Shown here: one piece after another, positions 1 to 8,752 of the stretch
How the letters are laid out: each line of letters begins with the position of its first letter
Position numbering within the stretch: the stretch's first letter is position 1
Assembly: GCA_036265815.1 (NCBI GenBank)
Contig: DATAOI010000119.1
Span: forward strand, 1-48,913
From: Gemmatimonadales bacterium
GTDB taxonomy: Bacteria > Gemmatimonadota > Gemmatimonadetes > Gemmatimonadales > GWC2-71-9
DNA length: 48,913 nt
Reading direction: 5' to 3'
The notes under the pieces: generated by a model
Seen by the model: the letters and a program-made list of their open reading frames with translations, nothing else
What the model was told of the DNA's origin: nothing
Databases searched by the model: none
Program-made: the position numbers and the translations under genes

Positions 1-1308
1 GACGACTTGCCGACCCTCCTCTGGGAGCACGAGTTCGAGTTCATCGAGTATCGCTTCATCGATTTCTTCACCGGCGAGGGCGGTGGCACGGCGATGCCTC
101 AGGCCATCGGCCAGTCGGCGGCTCAGGGTATGACTCCCTCCGACCGAAAGGCACGAGTCGCCGAGGAGGCCCCCGCAAGGGCCAAGAGCCTGATCGAGAT
201 CGACGACGTCGACTCCACACTCTACTTCCTGGATGAAGCGGAAATCAGCTACCTGGCTCGGGAGCTGGAGGAGGAATATCAGCGAGACGTCCGAGGCAGC
301 GCGTTCAACATCCTGTTCGACCTGTTCGAGATCAATGCGGATCTGAATGTCCGTCAGGAGATCCTCCGAGCTCTCGAGCGCCTGTTCCCTAATCTTCTGA
401 ACGCCCGCGACTATCGCAGCGCTGCTGCGGTGCTCCGGGAATCCAAGCTGCTCCGGGACAAGGCGGTGCAGCTGCAGCCGGAGCTCACCGAGCGGCTCGA
501 GGTCTTTGTCACCAAGCTGAGCGAGCCGGCCATCGTGGGACAGCTGCTGCAGTCCCTCGACGAGGCGAGCCATCTCGGCGTGGATACCCATGCCGCCGAG
601 GTGCTGCGCGAGCTTCGGGCGACTGCCCTGGAGCCCTTGGTAGGCTGGTTGCCGAATCTCACCTCCGACCCGCTGCGCAAAATGCTGGAGGAGGTGGTCG
701 ATCGGTTGGCGCACAGCTATCCGGCCGAGGTCCAGCGAATCCTCAAAGAGCCGGAGTCACCGGCGTTGCTCGGAATGGTCACCCTGTGTGGCCGGCTGGG
801 TCTGCATCAGGCTGTTCAGGGGCTGGCAGAGACCATCAATCATCCTGATCCTGCTATCCGCCTTGCTGTGGTCCAAACGCTGGGACTGCTCGGCACCCCC
901 GGCGCGATGTCGGTGGTCGACAAAGCCATCGAAGACAAAGATCGAAACGTGAGGCTGGCCGCGGTACGGGCGGCTGGTTCTCGCGGCTACAAGGGCGCGC
1001 TCCGGCGCATCGAAGCCCTTGTCCTGGGTAAGGCGATCAAGGACATGGATCTGACGGAGAAAATGGCCTTCTTCGAAGCCTATGGCTCCATTGCGGGCGC
1101 CAATGCGCTGAAGCCCCTCAGCGCGCTCCTGCTCGAGCGTGGCTTGCTGCGGATGAAAGAGCCGCCGGAGACTCGCGCGTGCGCCGCAATAGCGCTGGGA
1201 CGATTGAAGACTGCCGAAGCCCGGGAGGTCCTGCAGCGGGCCCAGGACGACAAGGAGTTGGTGGTTCGGAATGCGGTCAATCGCGCGCTGCGAGAGGCTA
1301 AGAAGTGA
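1..1308 (+). CDS. HEAT-repeat protein, 5' end outside window
   Basis: The frame is already open at base 1, so the gene very probably starts upstream of the window. Possible internal starts are a TTG at 7 and an ATG at 94. The C-terminal half is built of helix pairs of about 31-35 residues typical of HEAT repeats, for example DPAIRLAVVQTLG, DRNVRLAAVRAAG and KELVVRNAVNRAL. The N-terminal half is acidic and helical with no motif I recognise. HEAT arrays are protein-protein scaffolds; no catalytic residues are visible. Its stop overlaps the GTG start of the HD-GYP gene (GTGA junction), so the two are translationally coupled and may work together in signalling. The specific partner and function are unknown. 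Confidence 0.8.
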   Translation, partial: DDLPTLLWEHEFEFIEYRFIDFFTGEGGGTAMPQAIGQSAAQGMTPSDRKARVAEEAPARAKSLIEIDDVDSTLYFLDEAEISYLARELEEEYQRDVRGSAFNILFDLFEINADLNVRQEILRALERLFPNLLNARDYRSAAAVLRESKLLRDKAVQLQPELTERLEVFVTKLSEPAIVGQLLQSLDEASHLGVDTHAAEVLRELRATALEPLVGWLPNLTSDPLRKMLEEVVDRLAHSYPAEVQRILKEPESPALLGMVTLCGRLGLHQAVQGLAETINHPDPAIRLAVVQTLGLLGTPGAMSVVDKAIEDKDRNVRLAAVRAAGSRGYKGALRRIEALVLGKAIKDMDLTEKMAFFEAYGSIAGANALKPLSALLLERGLLRMKEPPETRACAAIALGRLKTAEAREVLQRAQDDKELVVRNAVNRALREAKK

Positions 1309-2756
1309 GCAGCCCGATCGAGCTGGCCACCGGCGCCCCAGGCGACGACGGACAGCTGCGTCAGGGCGGCCGCTCACTGCTGCTCGCGCTCTACACCGCG
1401 CTGCGCAGCCTCAAGCTGTATCCCCTGGAGAACGCGACGGTTCAGAAGTCCCTGAGCGACCTCGACAACACCACCCGCGCGCTACTCAGGAGTGAGATCG
1501 AGCTGGAGATCCGGCTGGCCGGCGACTTCATCTTCGTGAACTCCACCCGCCTTCGGCTCGAGCTCGACAACTACGCCTCCTTCAGCCACATCCTGGCCAT
1601 GCTGCGGGCGTTCGATATCGGTGCCTTGCGGGTGCACGGCAGCGAGCGCCGGGAGTGGCAGATCCTGTTGAGCCTCTTCCTGAGCCTCTCGGAGCGGGGC
1701 GAGCCGGGCGACCGCTTCGAAGAGCTGTTCGAGCGGCTGGCCGCCGGCGGTGTCACCGGCCTGGAGATCGAGCGGGCCAGCCACACCGATCCCGACGCAG
1801 AACAGTCCCGGGAAGCGGCCAAGCGGATCTATTCCCAGGGCGTGGCGGTCACCAAGGACGTGATCACAGGGGTCCGGCTAGGGCGGGCCACCAGCGTGAA
1901 GCGGGTGAAGCGGGCGGTCCAGCTCATCGTCGATCAGGTGCTGAACAACGAGACCTCGCTGGTGGGCCTCACCACCATTCGCGACTACGACGAATACACC
2001 TTCACCCACTCGGTAAATGTGTGCATCTTCTCGGTCGCGCTGGGCAAGAAGCTGGGGCTCACCCGGCTGCAGCTCTACGACCTGGGCATGACCGCCCTGC
2101 TGCACGACGTGGGCAAGGCCCGGGTGCCGGTGGAGATCCTCAACAAGACCAGCGGCCTCGATGAGGTCGAGTGGCGCATCATGCAGGCCCACCCGTGGCT
2201 CGGCGCGCTCACCCTGTTCGGTATGCGGTCGCACGACGAGCTGCCCTACCGCACCATTCTGGTGGCGCACGAGCATCACATGAAGACCGACCTGACCGGC
2301 TACCCCAAGTCGATCCGGCCGCGGACGCTGGGCATCTTCTCCAAGATCGTGGCCGTGGCCGACGGCTTCGACGCCGCGACCACCCGCCGCAGCTACCAGA
2401 CCATCCCGATCGAGCCGGACCAAGTCCTCAAGGAGATGTGGGACAATCCCAAGCGGGGCTACGACATCGTGCTGGTGAAGGCGCTGATCAATCTGATCGG
2501 CATCTATCCGGTCGGCACCTGCGTCATCTTCGATACCCTCGAGGTGGGTATCGTGGCGGCCCCCAATCCCGAAGGGCAGCAGCTCCACCGGCCGTTGGTC
2601 CGGCTGGCCATCGATATCGACGGCGGCACCGTGCCGCCACCCGGCCAGCTGGTCAATCTGGCCGAGCAGGATGAGAGTGGCGCCTTCCGGCGGTCGATCG
2701 TGAAAGTCACCAATCCTGGGCGCTACGGACTGACGGTCGGCGACTACTTTGTCTGA
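1305..2756 (+). CDS. HD-GYP domain phosphodiesterase-like protein
   Basis: 483 residues. An N-terminal region of about 200 residues without a recognised domain is followed by an HD-GYP domain. The HD pair with following GK sits at H267-D268-V-G-K271, a second His cluster occurs in AHEHH near residue 325, and the GYP signature is at 332-334. The family hydrolyses cyclic di-GMP, or sometimes cGAMP, in the cytoplasm. The usual DGSGYP reads DLTGYP here, so the loop is altered, but the metal-ligand His and Asp residues I can see are kept. There is no receiver domain and no membrane segment. GTG start overlaps the HEAT gene; the 3' end overlaps trpA by 8 bases. Linkage to the HEAT protein suggests regulated activity. 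Confidence 0.85.
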   Translation: MSSPIELATGAPGDDGQLRQGGRSLLLALYTALRSLKLYPLENATVQKSLSDLDNTTRALLRSEIELEIRLAGDFIFVNSTRLRLELDNYASFSHILAMLRAFDIGALRVHGSERREWQILLSLFLSLSERGEPGDRFEELFERLAAGGVTGLEIERASHTDPDAEQSREAAKRIYSQGVAVTKDVITGVRLGRATSVKRVKRAVQLIVDQVLNNETSLVGLTTIRDYDEYTFTHSVNVCIFSVALGKKLGLTRLQLYDLGMTALLHDVGKARVPVEILNKTSGLDEVEWRIMQAHPWLGALTLFGMRSHDELPYRTILVAHEHHMKTDLTGYPKSIRPRTLGIFSKIVAVADGFDAATTRRSYQTIPIEPDQVLKEMWDNPKRGYDIVLVKALINLIGIYPVGTCVIFDTLEVGIVAAPNPEGQQLHRPLVRLAIDIDGGTVPPPGQLVNLAEQDESGAFRRSIVKVTNPGRYGLTVGDYFV

Positions 2757-3543
2757 ATCGAGGCTGGCGCCGGTCTGGTCGGCACTCCGAGCCGCCCAGC
2801 GCCGCGCGCTGATCCCCTACCTCACCGCCGGCTATCCCACGCCCGAGGCGAGTCTCCAGGCGTTGCGGGCGGCGGACCGGGTCTCCGACATCCTGGAGGT
2901 GGGAGTGCCGTTCAGCGATCCGCTGGCGGACGGGCCCACCATCCAGCGCTCGACCTTCGAGGCGCTGCGGCAAGGCATGACGCTGGCGGGCACCCTGGAG
3001 CTGATCGGCCGCGCCAGGCTGTCCCGGCCGGTCGTGGTTTTCAGCTACCTGAATCCGATCCTCCGCTACGGGATCGACCGCTTCCTGGCGGCGGCCGACG
3101 CGCTGGGCATCGCCGGGCTGCTGCTGACCGATCTTCCCGCCGGAAGCGATCCTCCGGTGGAGCGGGCGGTCCAGCGGAGTCCACTCGACCTCATTCGTCT
3201 GGTGGCGCCCACCACCCGCCCGGAGCGCATGGCCCGGGCGGTGGAGGGCGCGGAGGGCTTCATCTATCTGATCGCTCGGCTCGGTGTCACCGGCGCGACG
3301 GCATCGCTGGCCGCGGGGCTGGAAGGGTCGATCGCGCAGGTGCGTGCCGCCAGCGCGCTGCCGGTGGCGGTCGGGTTCGGCATCTCGACTCCGGCCCAGG
3401 CCAGTGCGGTCTCCCGCGTGGCCGACGGCGTCGTCGTCGGGAGCGCCCTGGTGGAGATCCTCGGTACCGGGGGCGTCGATGCGGCCGCCGACTTCCTCAG
3501 CAGTCTGCGGGCCGCGCTGAACGGGGGTGGTGGGCACTCATGA
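2749..3543 (+). CDS. trpA: tryptophan synthase alpha subunit
   Basis: 264 residues, the normal TrpA length. It cleaves indole-3-glycerol phosphate to indole and glyceraldehyde-3-phosphate in the TrpAB complex. The catalytic pair is present in [14 protein letters not shown]: Glu50 and Asp61, matching E. coli Glu49 and Asp60. The phosphate-binding end of the barrel (VAVGFGIS, then DGVVVGSAL) is also intact. The start is a TTG at 2749, eight bases inside the HD-GYP gene. No other start precedes the conserved [13 protein letters not shown] stretch, so this choice is firm. No trpB or other trp gene lies beside it. The stop overlaps the next gene (ATGA). Confidence 0.95.
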   Translation: MSESRLAPVWSALRAAQRRALIPYLTAGYPTPEASLQALRAADRVSDILEVGVPFSDPLADGPTIQRSTFEALRQGMTLAGTLELIGRARLSRPVVVFSYLNPILRYGIDRFLAAADALGIAGLLLTDLPAGSDPPVERAVQRSPLDLIRLVAPTTRPERMARAVEGAEGFIYLIARLGVTGATASLAAGLEGSIAQVRAASALPVAVGFGISTPAQASAVSRVADGVVVGSALVEILGTGGVDAAADFLSSLRAALNGGGGHS

Positions 3544-5621
3544 AGCTGGACGTTCAGCGAATGCTCGATCGTTACGCCCGGGTGCTCTCGACCGGAGGCC
3601 TCATCGTGGCGGCCGCCGCCCTGGCCGTCGACCTCCGCTGGCTGGATCAGCCGATCGCGGTCCTGCTGCTCACGCTGACGGTGCTCGCGTTGCGCGCCGC
3701 GCCCGTCCGGCTGAGCAAGTATTCCTACCTCACCCAGACCGGCGTCCCGGCCCTGGTCGGCGGGATCTGTGTCGGTCCCAGTCCGGTGGTGCTGGCGCTC
3801 CTGATCGGCACCTTCACCTCCGATGTGCTCTGGCTCAGGAAGCTTCCCCGCGCCGGACTGATCAATGCCGGACGCGAGGTGCTCGCCTTCCTCTCCGCCT
3901 ACGGCCCCTACGCCGCGGTGCTGGCGGCGAGCGGCGCGCCCGACCTCTCGCTCGACTTCCTGCCCGCCGCCGCGATCTTCGTCTGTTTCTATTTCTTCGC
4001 CGGGCGGAGCCTGTTCTACTTCACCCTGCTGATCCGCGACAAGCTGGAGCACGCGGAGAAGATCCTCATTCTCCGCTGGGAGATCATCAGCTATCTCCTG
4101 ACCCTCGCCGCCACCGTGGTGGTGGTCGGCTCGCTCAGGGTCCTGGCCCCCGTCGGTTGGATCACCGTGGGCTTCGCGCTGGGGCTGTTCGGGCTGCTCA
4201 CCCGGCGCATTCTGGAAGAGGCGATCGGTGCCGAGGACCTGAACAAGGTTCACCTGATGGAGGCGGCCATCGCCAGCAACGCGACGTTGCAGGGGTCGTT
4301 TGATCAGATCGAGCGGTTGGCGTACCGGCTGATCGATTGGGGGGACTTCCGGATCTATCGCGCAACGGCCGACGGGCCGGCGCTGACCTATCGCGGCGCG
4401 CTGGGGCGGCCGGGCCGGGGCGATCCGCCGGACGAGATCACCCAGTTCCGCCTGGAAGCGATGACCACCAGCAAAACCGTGATCGTCAAGGATGTTCGCA
4501 AGGATCCGCGGGTGCAGCGGCCGATGCCGCAGATCGGGAGCCTCGTCATCCACCCGATCCGCTTCGGGGACGAGCTCCTGGGCACGGTCGAGGTGGACCA
4601 TCCCAAGCGCCACGCCTATGGCGCCAAGGATCTGCTGGCGCTCAGCACCCTCGCCAACCAGATGGCGACCGCCATTCACATCACCGAGCTGCGCCGGCCG
4701 CTGCTCAGCACCGTGGAGCAGATCGGCGGCCAGGTGACGGCGCTCGCCCGGGTCACCGACTCGTTGCGCACCTCGGCCAGCGCGCTGGCGGACGCGTCCC
4801 AGGGCATGCACCAGGGCGCGTCCGAGCTGGAGCGCTTCGTCGCAGGGGGCCTGCGGGCCACCGACGCCCTGTCCGCCGCGTCCCGTGCCATGTCGACCCA
4901 GGGGGCGCAAGCCGCGGATGCGAGTGGCACCGCCGCTGAGGTGGCGGTGCGGAACCGCGCCGTCATCGGTGACGCGATCGACCGGCTGGTGGGATTGAAA
5001 GGATTCGTCTCCGCCAGCGCCGACCAGGTGGGAACGCTGGGTCGTCTCACCGCGCGCATCACCGGGTTCATCGGCACCATCCGGGAGATCGCCGACCTCA
5101 CCAACCTGATCGCGCTCAACGCGGCCATCGAGGCGGCCCGGGCCGGAGCCGGAGGTCGTGGGTTCGCCGTGGTGGCCGACGAGGTACGCGACCTGGCCGC
5201 CCAGAGCCTGCACGCGGCCGGGGAGGCGCGGGTACTGCTGGAGGAGATCGCGGGGCAGGTCGCCACGGTGGCATCGCAGATGGAGCGCGGCCGGCAGGCG
5301 GTGGCCGGCGTGGAGGAGCTGAGCGCGGACGCCGCCATGGCACTGGAGGCCATCGTCGGCACCACCCGGGAGGCCGGCGAGCACGCCCGCGCCATCGCCC
5401 GCACCGCGGCCGAGCAGCTGGAGGCGGTGGGTGGGCTCACCGGTCAGATCCAGCAGGTGGCGGCCGGCAGCGCCCGGACCCGGAACGACACCGAGGCGCT
5501 GGCGCGGCGCGCCGCCGAGGCGGCCTCGGGTCAGGTCGACCTGGAGCGCGCGATCCGCGAGCTGGGCGACGTGGCCACCGATCTGCAGCGCATCGTGAGC
5601 CACTTCGCCGTCGAGAGCTGA
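3540..5621 (+). CDS. membrane GAF-methyl-accepting chemotaxis-like receptor
   Basis: 693 residues. The N-terminal 220 residues form about six hydrophobic segments, an integral-membrane sensor region without a large periplasmic loop. A GAF-like domain follows at about 245-375, ending near [25 protein letters not shown], split here only for description. The C-terminal 300 residues are a long Ala-rich coiled coil with the chemoreceptor hairpin tip at about 515-550 ([13 protein letters not shown], then [15 protein letters not shown]). Such tips dock CheA and CheW. No HAMP domain is apparent, and no che gene is nearby, so the signalling partner is unknown. Start ATG overlaps trpA (ATGA). Confidence 0.85.
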   Translation: MKLDVQRMLDRYARVLSTGGLIVAAAALAVDLRWLDQPIAVLLLTLTVLALRAAPVRLSKYSYLTQTGVPALVGGICVGPSPVVLALLIGTFTSDVLWLRKLPRAGLINAGREVLAFLSAYGPYAAVLAASGAPDLSLDFLPAAAIFVCFYFFAGRSLFYFTLLIRDKLEHAEKILILRWEIISYLLTLAATVVVVGSLRVLAPVGWITVGFALGLFGLLTRRILEEAIGAEDLNKVHLMEAAIASNATLQGSFDQIERLAYRLIDWGDFRIYRATADGPALTYRGALGRPGRGDPPDEITQFRLEAMTTSKTVIVKDVRKDPRVQRPMPQIGSLVIHPIRFGDELLGTVEVDHPKRHAYGAKDLLALSTLANQMATAIHITELRRPLLSTVEQIGGQVTALARVTDSLRTSASALADASQGMHQGASELERFVAGGLRATDALSAASRAMSTQGAQAADASGTAAEVAVRNRAVIGDAIDRLVGLKGFVSASADQVGTLGRLTARITGFIGTIREIADLTNLIALNAAIEAARAGAGGRGFAVVADEVRDLAAQSLHAAGEARVLLEEIAGQVATVASQMERGRQAVAGVEELSADAAMALEAIVGTTREAGEHARAIARTAAEQLEAVGGLTGQIQQVAAGSARTRNDTEALARRAAEAASGQVDLERAIRELGDVATDLQRIVSHFAVES

Positions 5622-5622
5622 G

Positions 5623-6057
5623 GTGGGGCCCCCCGCGCGCCAGCGGGTCTACGTGGCGCTGGGCAGCAACGTCGGAGATCGCTCGGCTCACCTGCGGCAT
5701 GCCCGCCAGGCGCTCGGGGCCCTGCCCGGAACGGCGCTGGTGGCCGCGTCCGGCGTGGAGGAGACCGCGCCGCTGGGCGGCATGGACCAGCCGCCTTATC
5801 TCAATCAGATGGTGTTGCTGGAGACCGAGCTCGAGCCGCGCGCCTTGCTCGAGGCGTGTCAGGCCATCGAGCGCGAGGCTGGCCGGATCCGTACCGCCCG
5901 CTGGGGGCCTCGAACGCTCGATCTCGACATCGTCCGGTTCGGCGAGCGTCATCTGGCCGAGCCCGACCTTATCATTCCTCATCCGGAGCTGCCCAATCGC
6001 GACTTCTGGCTGCGAGAGCTGGCGGAGCTGCAACCCTACGATCGCGGACCGACATGA
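5623..6057 (+). CDS. folK: HPPK, 6-hydroxymethyl-dihydropterin pyrophosphokinase
   Basis: 144 residues, a typical single-domain HPPK. It transfers pyrophosphate from ATP to 6-hydroxymethyl-7,8-dihydropterin in folate synthesis. Landmarks are YVALGSNVGDR at the N-terminus, PYLNQMVLLET in the middle and the family signature RWGPRTLDLDIV. The GTG start lies one base after the preceding stop. The 3' end overlaps panB by ATGA, so folK, panB and panC form one coupled vitamin-synthesis run. No folP or folB is present in the window. Confidence 0.95.
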   Translation: MGPPARQRVYVALGSNVGDRSAHLRHARQALGALPGTALVAASGVEETAPLGGMDQPPYLNQMVLLETELEPRALLEACQAIEREAGRIRTARWGPRTLDLDIVRFGERHLAEPDLIIPHPELPNRDFWLRELAELQPYDRGPT

Positions 6058-6866
6058 AGACTGAGTCACGCCCCCTCACCGTGCTCGATCTGCTCGCCAT
6101 GAAGGCGGCCGGCCGGCGGATCGTGATGCTCACCTGCTACGACGCGGTATTCGCCCGGCTGCTGGAGCAGGCCGACGTGGATGTCCTCCTGGTCGGCGAC
6201 TCGCTCAACCAGGTCATCGCGGGCCAGGAGACCACCCTGAGCGCGACGCTGGAGCAGATGATCTACCACGCCGCCGCCGTCCGCCGCGCGGCGCGCACCT
6301 CGCTGGTCTTCGTCGATCTTCCCTTTCTGACGTATCAAGTCACCGTTGCCGACGCGATCCGGAACGCCGGGCGGGTGCTGCAGGAGACCGGGGCCCACGG
6401 AGTGAAGCTCGAGGGCGGTCGGCCGATGGCGGAGACGGTGCGCGCTCTGGTGGACCGGGGCATTCCCGTCATCGGGCACCTGGGCTTGACGCCGCAGTCG
6501 GTGCACGCGCTCGGGGGCTACCGGGTGCAGGGGCGTGATCCTGGCGCGGCCGAGCGGCTGCTGACCGATGCCAAGGCGCTGGAGGAGGCGGGCGCCTGCG
6601 CGGTGGTGCTGGAGCTGCTTCCGGGTGAGCTCGCGAAAAAAATCTCCGCTGCGCTCACCATTCCGACGATCGGCATCGGCGCCGGCCCCGGCTGCGACGG
6701 GCAGGTGCTGGTGCTCCACGACATGCTCGGCCTCAACGAAGGATTCAATCCGAAATTTCTCAAGCGCTTCGGCGCGCTGGGCGAAGCGGTGCGGGAGGCG
6801 GTGCGCGCGTACGGTGCGGAGGTGCGGAGCGGGAGTTACCCGGGCCGGGAGCACAGCTTTGACTAG
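6054..6866 (+). CDS. panB: 3-methyl-2-oxobutanoate hydroxymethyltransferase
   Basis: 270 residues. It transfers a hydroxymethyl group from methylene-tetrahydrofolate to 2-oxoisovalerate to make ketopantoate, the first committed step to pantothenate and CoA. Family motifs are MLTCYDAVFARLLE, LLVGDSL, GHLGLTPQSVHALGGY and IGIGAGPGCDGQVLV. The ATG overlaps the folK stop, which fits the conserved N-terminus better than the longer upstream frame. panC follows after four bases. Both PanB and the serine cycle depend on folate C1 units, though this link is only contextual. Confidence 0.96.
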   Translation: MKTESRPLTVLDLLAMKAAGRRIVMLTCYDAVFARLLEQADVDVLLVGDSLNQVIAGQETTLSATLEQMIYHAAAVRRAARTSLVFVDLPFLTYQVTVADAIRNAGRVLQETGAHGVKLEGGRPMAETVRALVDRGIPVIGHLGLTPQSVHALGGYRVQGRDPGAAERLLTDAKALEEAGACAVVLELLPGELAKKISAALTIPTIGIGAGPGCDGQVLVLHDMLGLNEGFNPKFLKRFGALGEAVREAVRAYGAEVRSGSYPGREHSFD

Positions 6867-6870
6867 GGCG

Positions 6871-7746
6871 ATGGCGGCGCCCCACTCCCCCATGCTGGAT
6901 CTCACCACCATTGTCGACCTGCGGCGCTGGGTGCGCGAGCACCGGCGGGCAGGGCGTCGCGTCGCCCTGGTGCCGACCATGGGCTTCCTCCACGAAGGGC
7001 ACCTGCGTCTGGTGGACGAAGCGCGCCGCCGCGCCGAGGCCGTGGTCATGAGCATCTTCGTCAATCCGCTGCAGTTCGGCCCCAACGAGGATCTCGACCG
7101 CTATCCTCGTGATCTCCCGCGCGACCGGCGGCTGGCCGAATCCCGCGGCGTGGACGCGCTGTTCCTGCCCACCGAGACCATGATGTACCCGCCGGGCTCC
7201 GAGATTCGGGTGGTGCCGGGTCCCACCGGCGCGCGCTGGGAAGGCGCCGCCCGGCCGGGCCATTTCGCCGGGGTGCTCACTGTCGTGGCCAAGCTCTTCC
7301 ACCTGGTCGAGCCCGACGTGGCCTGCTTCGGACGCAAGGATGTTCAGCAGGCCACCCTCGTGCGCCAGATGGTGCGTGACCTCGACTGGGCGATCGACAT
7401 CGTGATCGTCCCGACGGTGCGGGAGTCCGACGGACTCGCCCTCAGCAGCCGCAACGCGTACCTGTCGCCGGAGGACCGGCGGACCGCGCTGGGCTTGAGT
7501 GCGGCGCTGCGGGAGGCCCACGCGGCATGGCGGGAGGGCGAGCGGCGGGCCGAGCCGATCGAAGCGCGGATGCGCCGCACGCTCGCGGCGTTTCCCCAGG
7601 CGAGCATCGAGTACATCGCCATTGCCGATCCGACGACGCTCGCGCCGGTGACCATGGCGGAGCCCGAGACCGTAGTGGCGGTCGCGGCCCGGGTGGGAAC
7701 CACCAGGCTGATCGACAATATCGTGCTGGGCACCGGCATCGAATGA
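6871..7746 (+). CDS. panC: pantothenate synthetase
   Basis: 291 residues. It joins pantoate and beta-alanine using ATP. The nucleotide-binding HIGH-like motif is VPTMGFLHEGHL, followed by VNPLQFGPNEDLDRYPR. The second ATP loop, LALSSRNAYLSPEDR, is also present. Start: ATG at 6871, four bases after panB. A second in-frame ATG at 6892 (MLDLTTIVDLR) is an equally good candidate because homologues begin close to it. The stop overlaps the next gene's ATG. Confidence 0.95.
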   Translation: MAAPHSPMLDLTTIVDLRRWVREHRRAGRRVALVPTMGFLHEGHLRLVDEARRRAEAVVMSIFVNPLQFGPNEDLDRYPRDLPRDRRLAESRGVDALFLPTETMMYPPGSEIRVVPGPTGARWEGAARPGHFAGVLTVVAKLFHLVEPDVACFGRKDVQQATLVRQMVRDLDWAIDIVIVPTVRESDGLALSSRNAYLSPEDRRTALGLSAALREAHAAWREGERRAEPIEARMRRTLAAFPQASIEYIAIADPTTLAPVTMAEPETVVAVAARVGTTRLIDNIVLGTGIE

Positions 7747-8339
7747 CCGCTCCGGAAGCGGATGCCTCGCTTCGATCGCCCGAGCTCCGGCCGACGCTGC
7801 CGGCCTGGGCGGTGGTCAGTCCCGAGCGGCGCGCCCATATCGAGCGGGTGGCCCAGCTCGCCTCCCGCTGGGCTGAGGAGATCGGAGTTCCGGACAACGA
7901 GCGCAATCGCTGGCTCCGCGCGGTCTGGCTGCACGATGCGCTGCGCGACGCGCCGATCGAGGAGCTGGAGAGCTGGGCCTCGAGCACACCAGGCCCCGCG
8001 CGCATCCGGCACGGCCCCGCCAGCGCCGCACGCGCCAAAGCCGAGGGCGAGACCGACCGCGGCGTGCTGGACGCAGTGCGCTACCATTCGATCGGACTGG
8101 CGGAGTGGGACATGGTGGGACGGGTGCTCTACTGTGCCGACTACCTGGAGCCCGGACGACCGCAGGACCCGGAGCATCGCGCCGAGCTGGCCCGGCGCTT
8201 CCCCCAGGAGCCCCAGGCGGTGCTGCGGCAGATCGCCACCGAGCGCCTCGCACACCTCGTCCAGTCCGGCTGGCCCCTGCCCGAACCCACGGTCCGTTTC
8301 TGGAACAGTCTCGTCGCCGGATCGTCCGCCTCACGCTGA
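7743..8339 (+). CDS. yqeK: YqeK-like HD-domain hydrolase
   Basis: 198 residues. It looks like the YqeK family of HD hydrolases, which cleave diadenosine tetraphosphate symmetrically. Visible metal-binding pattern: HIERVA, then WLHDALRD, then HGPASA, then AVRYHSIG and YCADYLEPGR, in the family order. The ATG overlaps the panC stop. In many genomes yqeK sits beside nadD and rsfS; neither is seen here, although the next gene is of the LytR_C kind also common at that site. Assignment to the family is good; the substrate is inferred. Confidence 0.8.
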   Translation: MTAPEADASLRSPELRPTLPAWAVVSPERRAHIERVAQLASRWAEEIGVPDNERNRWLRAVWLHDALRDAPIEELESWASSTPGPARIRHGPASAARAKAEGETDRGVLDAVRYHSIGLAEWDMVGRVLYCADYLEPGRPQDPEHRAELARRFPQEPQAVLRQIATERLAHLVQSGWPLPEPTVRFWNSLVAGSSASR

Positions 8340-8731
8340 TCGCCGGAGGCGGCGTGGCCCTGCTGACCTTGCTGGCCTTGCTCCTGCCCGCCCGCCGCGA
8401 GCAGGTGGAGGGACACGCCTACGCTATCCCGTCCGGCAAGAATCGAATTGTGGTCGAGGTGTTGAACGGTACCCGCCGTCCGGGATTCGCCCGGGTGGCC
8501 ACTCGGGTCCTGCGGGAACAGGGTCTCGACGTGGTGTTCTTCGGCAACGCGGAGGGTCCGATCGAGAGCACCCGTGTGGTCGTGCGTCGCGGCGATCCGG
8601 GGCGGGGCAAGGAGGTGGCCGACGCGCTCGGCGCCGGTCGGGTGGTGATTCAGCCGGACACGCTGCGGCGGGTGGATGTGAGCGTGCTCCTGGGTGACGA
8701 CTACCGGCCTCGACTCCCGCTGCATCCCTGA
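8300..8731 (+). CDS. membrane-anchored LytR_C-domain protein
   Basis: About 143 residues. A basic N-terminus (SRRRIVR) precedes one hydrophobic segment of about 20 residues, and then comes a LytR/CpsA/Psr C-terminal-type domain (VEVLNGTRRPGFARVATRVL, ending VDVSVLLGDDY). This architecture predicts a small protein anchored in the inner membrane with the domain outside. Its role is unknown; the domain often accompanies cell-wall enzymes. The start is uncertain. No ATG is available: a CTG at 8300 keeps the basic N-terminus and whole membrane segment, whereas a GTG at 8354 has a GGAGG at 8345 but would cut the helix. The gene overlaps yqeK in another frame. Confidence 0.65.
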   Translation: MEQSRRRIVRLTLIAGGGVALLTLLALLLPARREQVEGHAYAIPSGKNRIVVEVLNGTRRPGFARVATRVLREQGLDVVFFGNAEGPIESTRVVVRRGDPGRGKEVADALGAGRVVIQPDTLRRVDVSVLLGDDYRPRLPLHP

Positions 8732-8752
8732 CGGCGAGCGCGGTCGCGAGCG

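Noticed and set aside
3264-5603. Very long open frame on the minus strand opposite the receptor gene
   Set aside because: It mirrors the codon periodicity of a clear plus-strand gene, encodes a low-complexity Arg/Gly/His/Gln-rich product with no motif, and is expected in GC-rich DNA. The same holds for the long antisense frame at 26837-29176.
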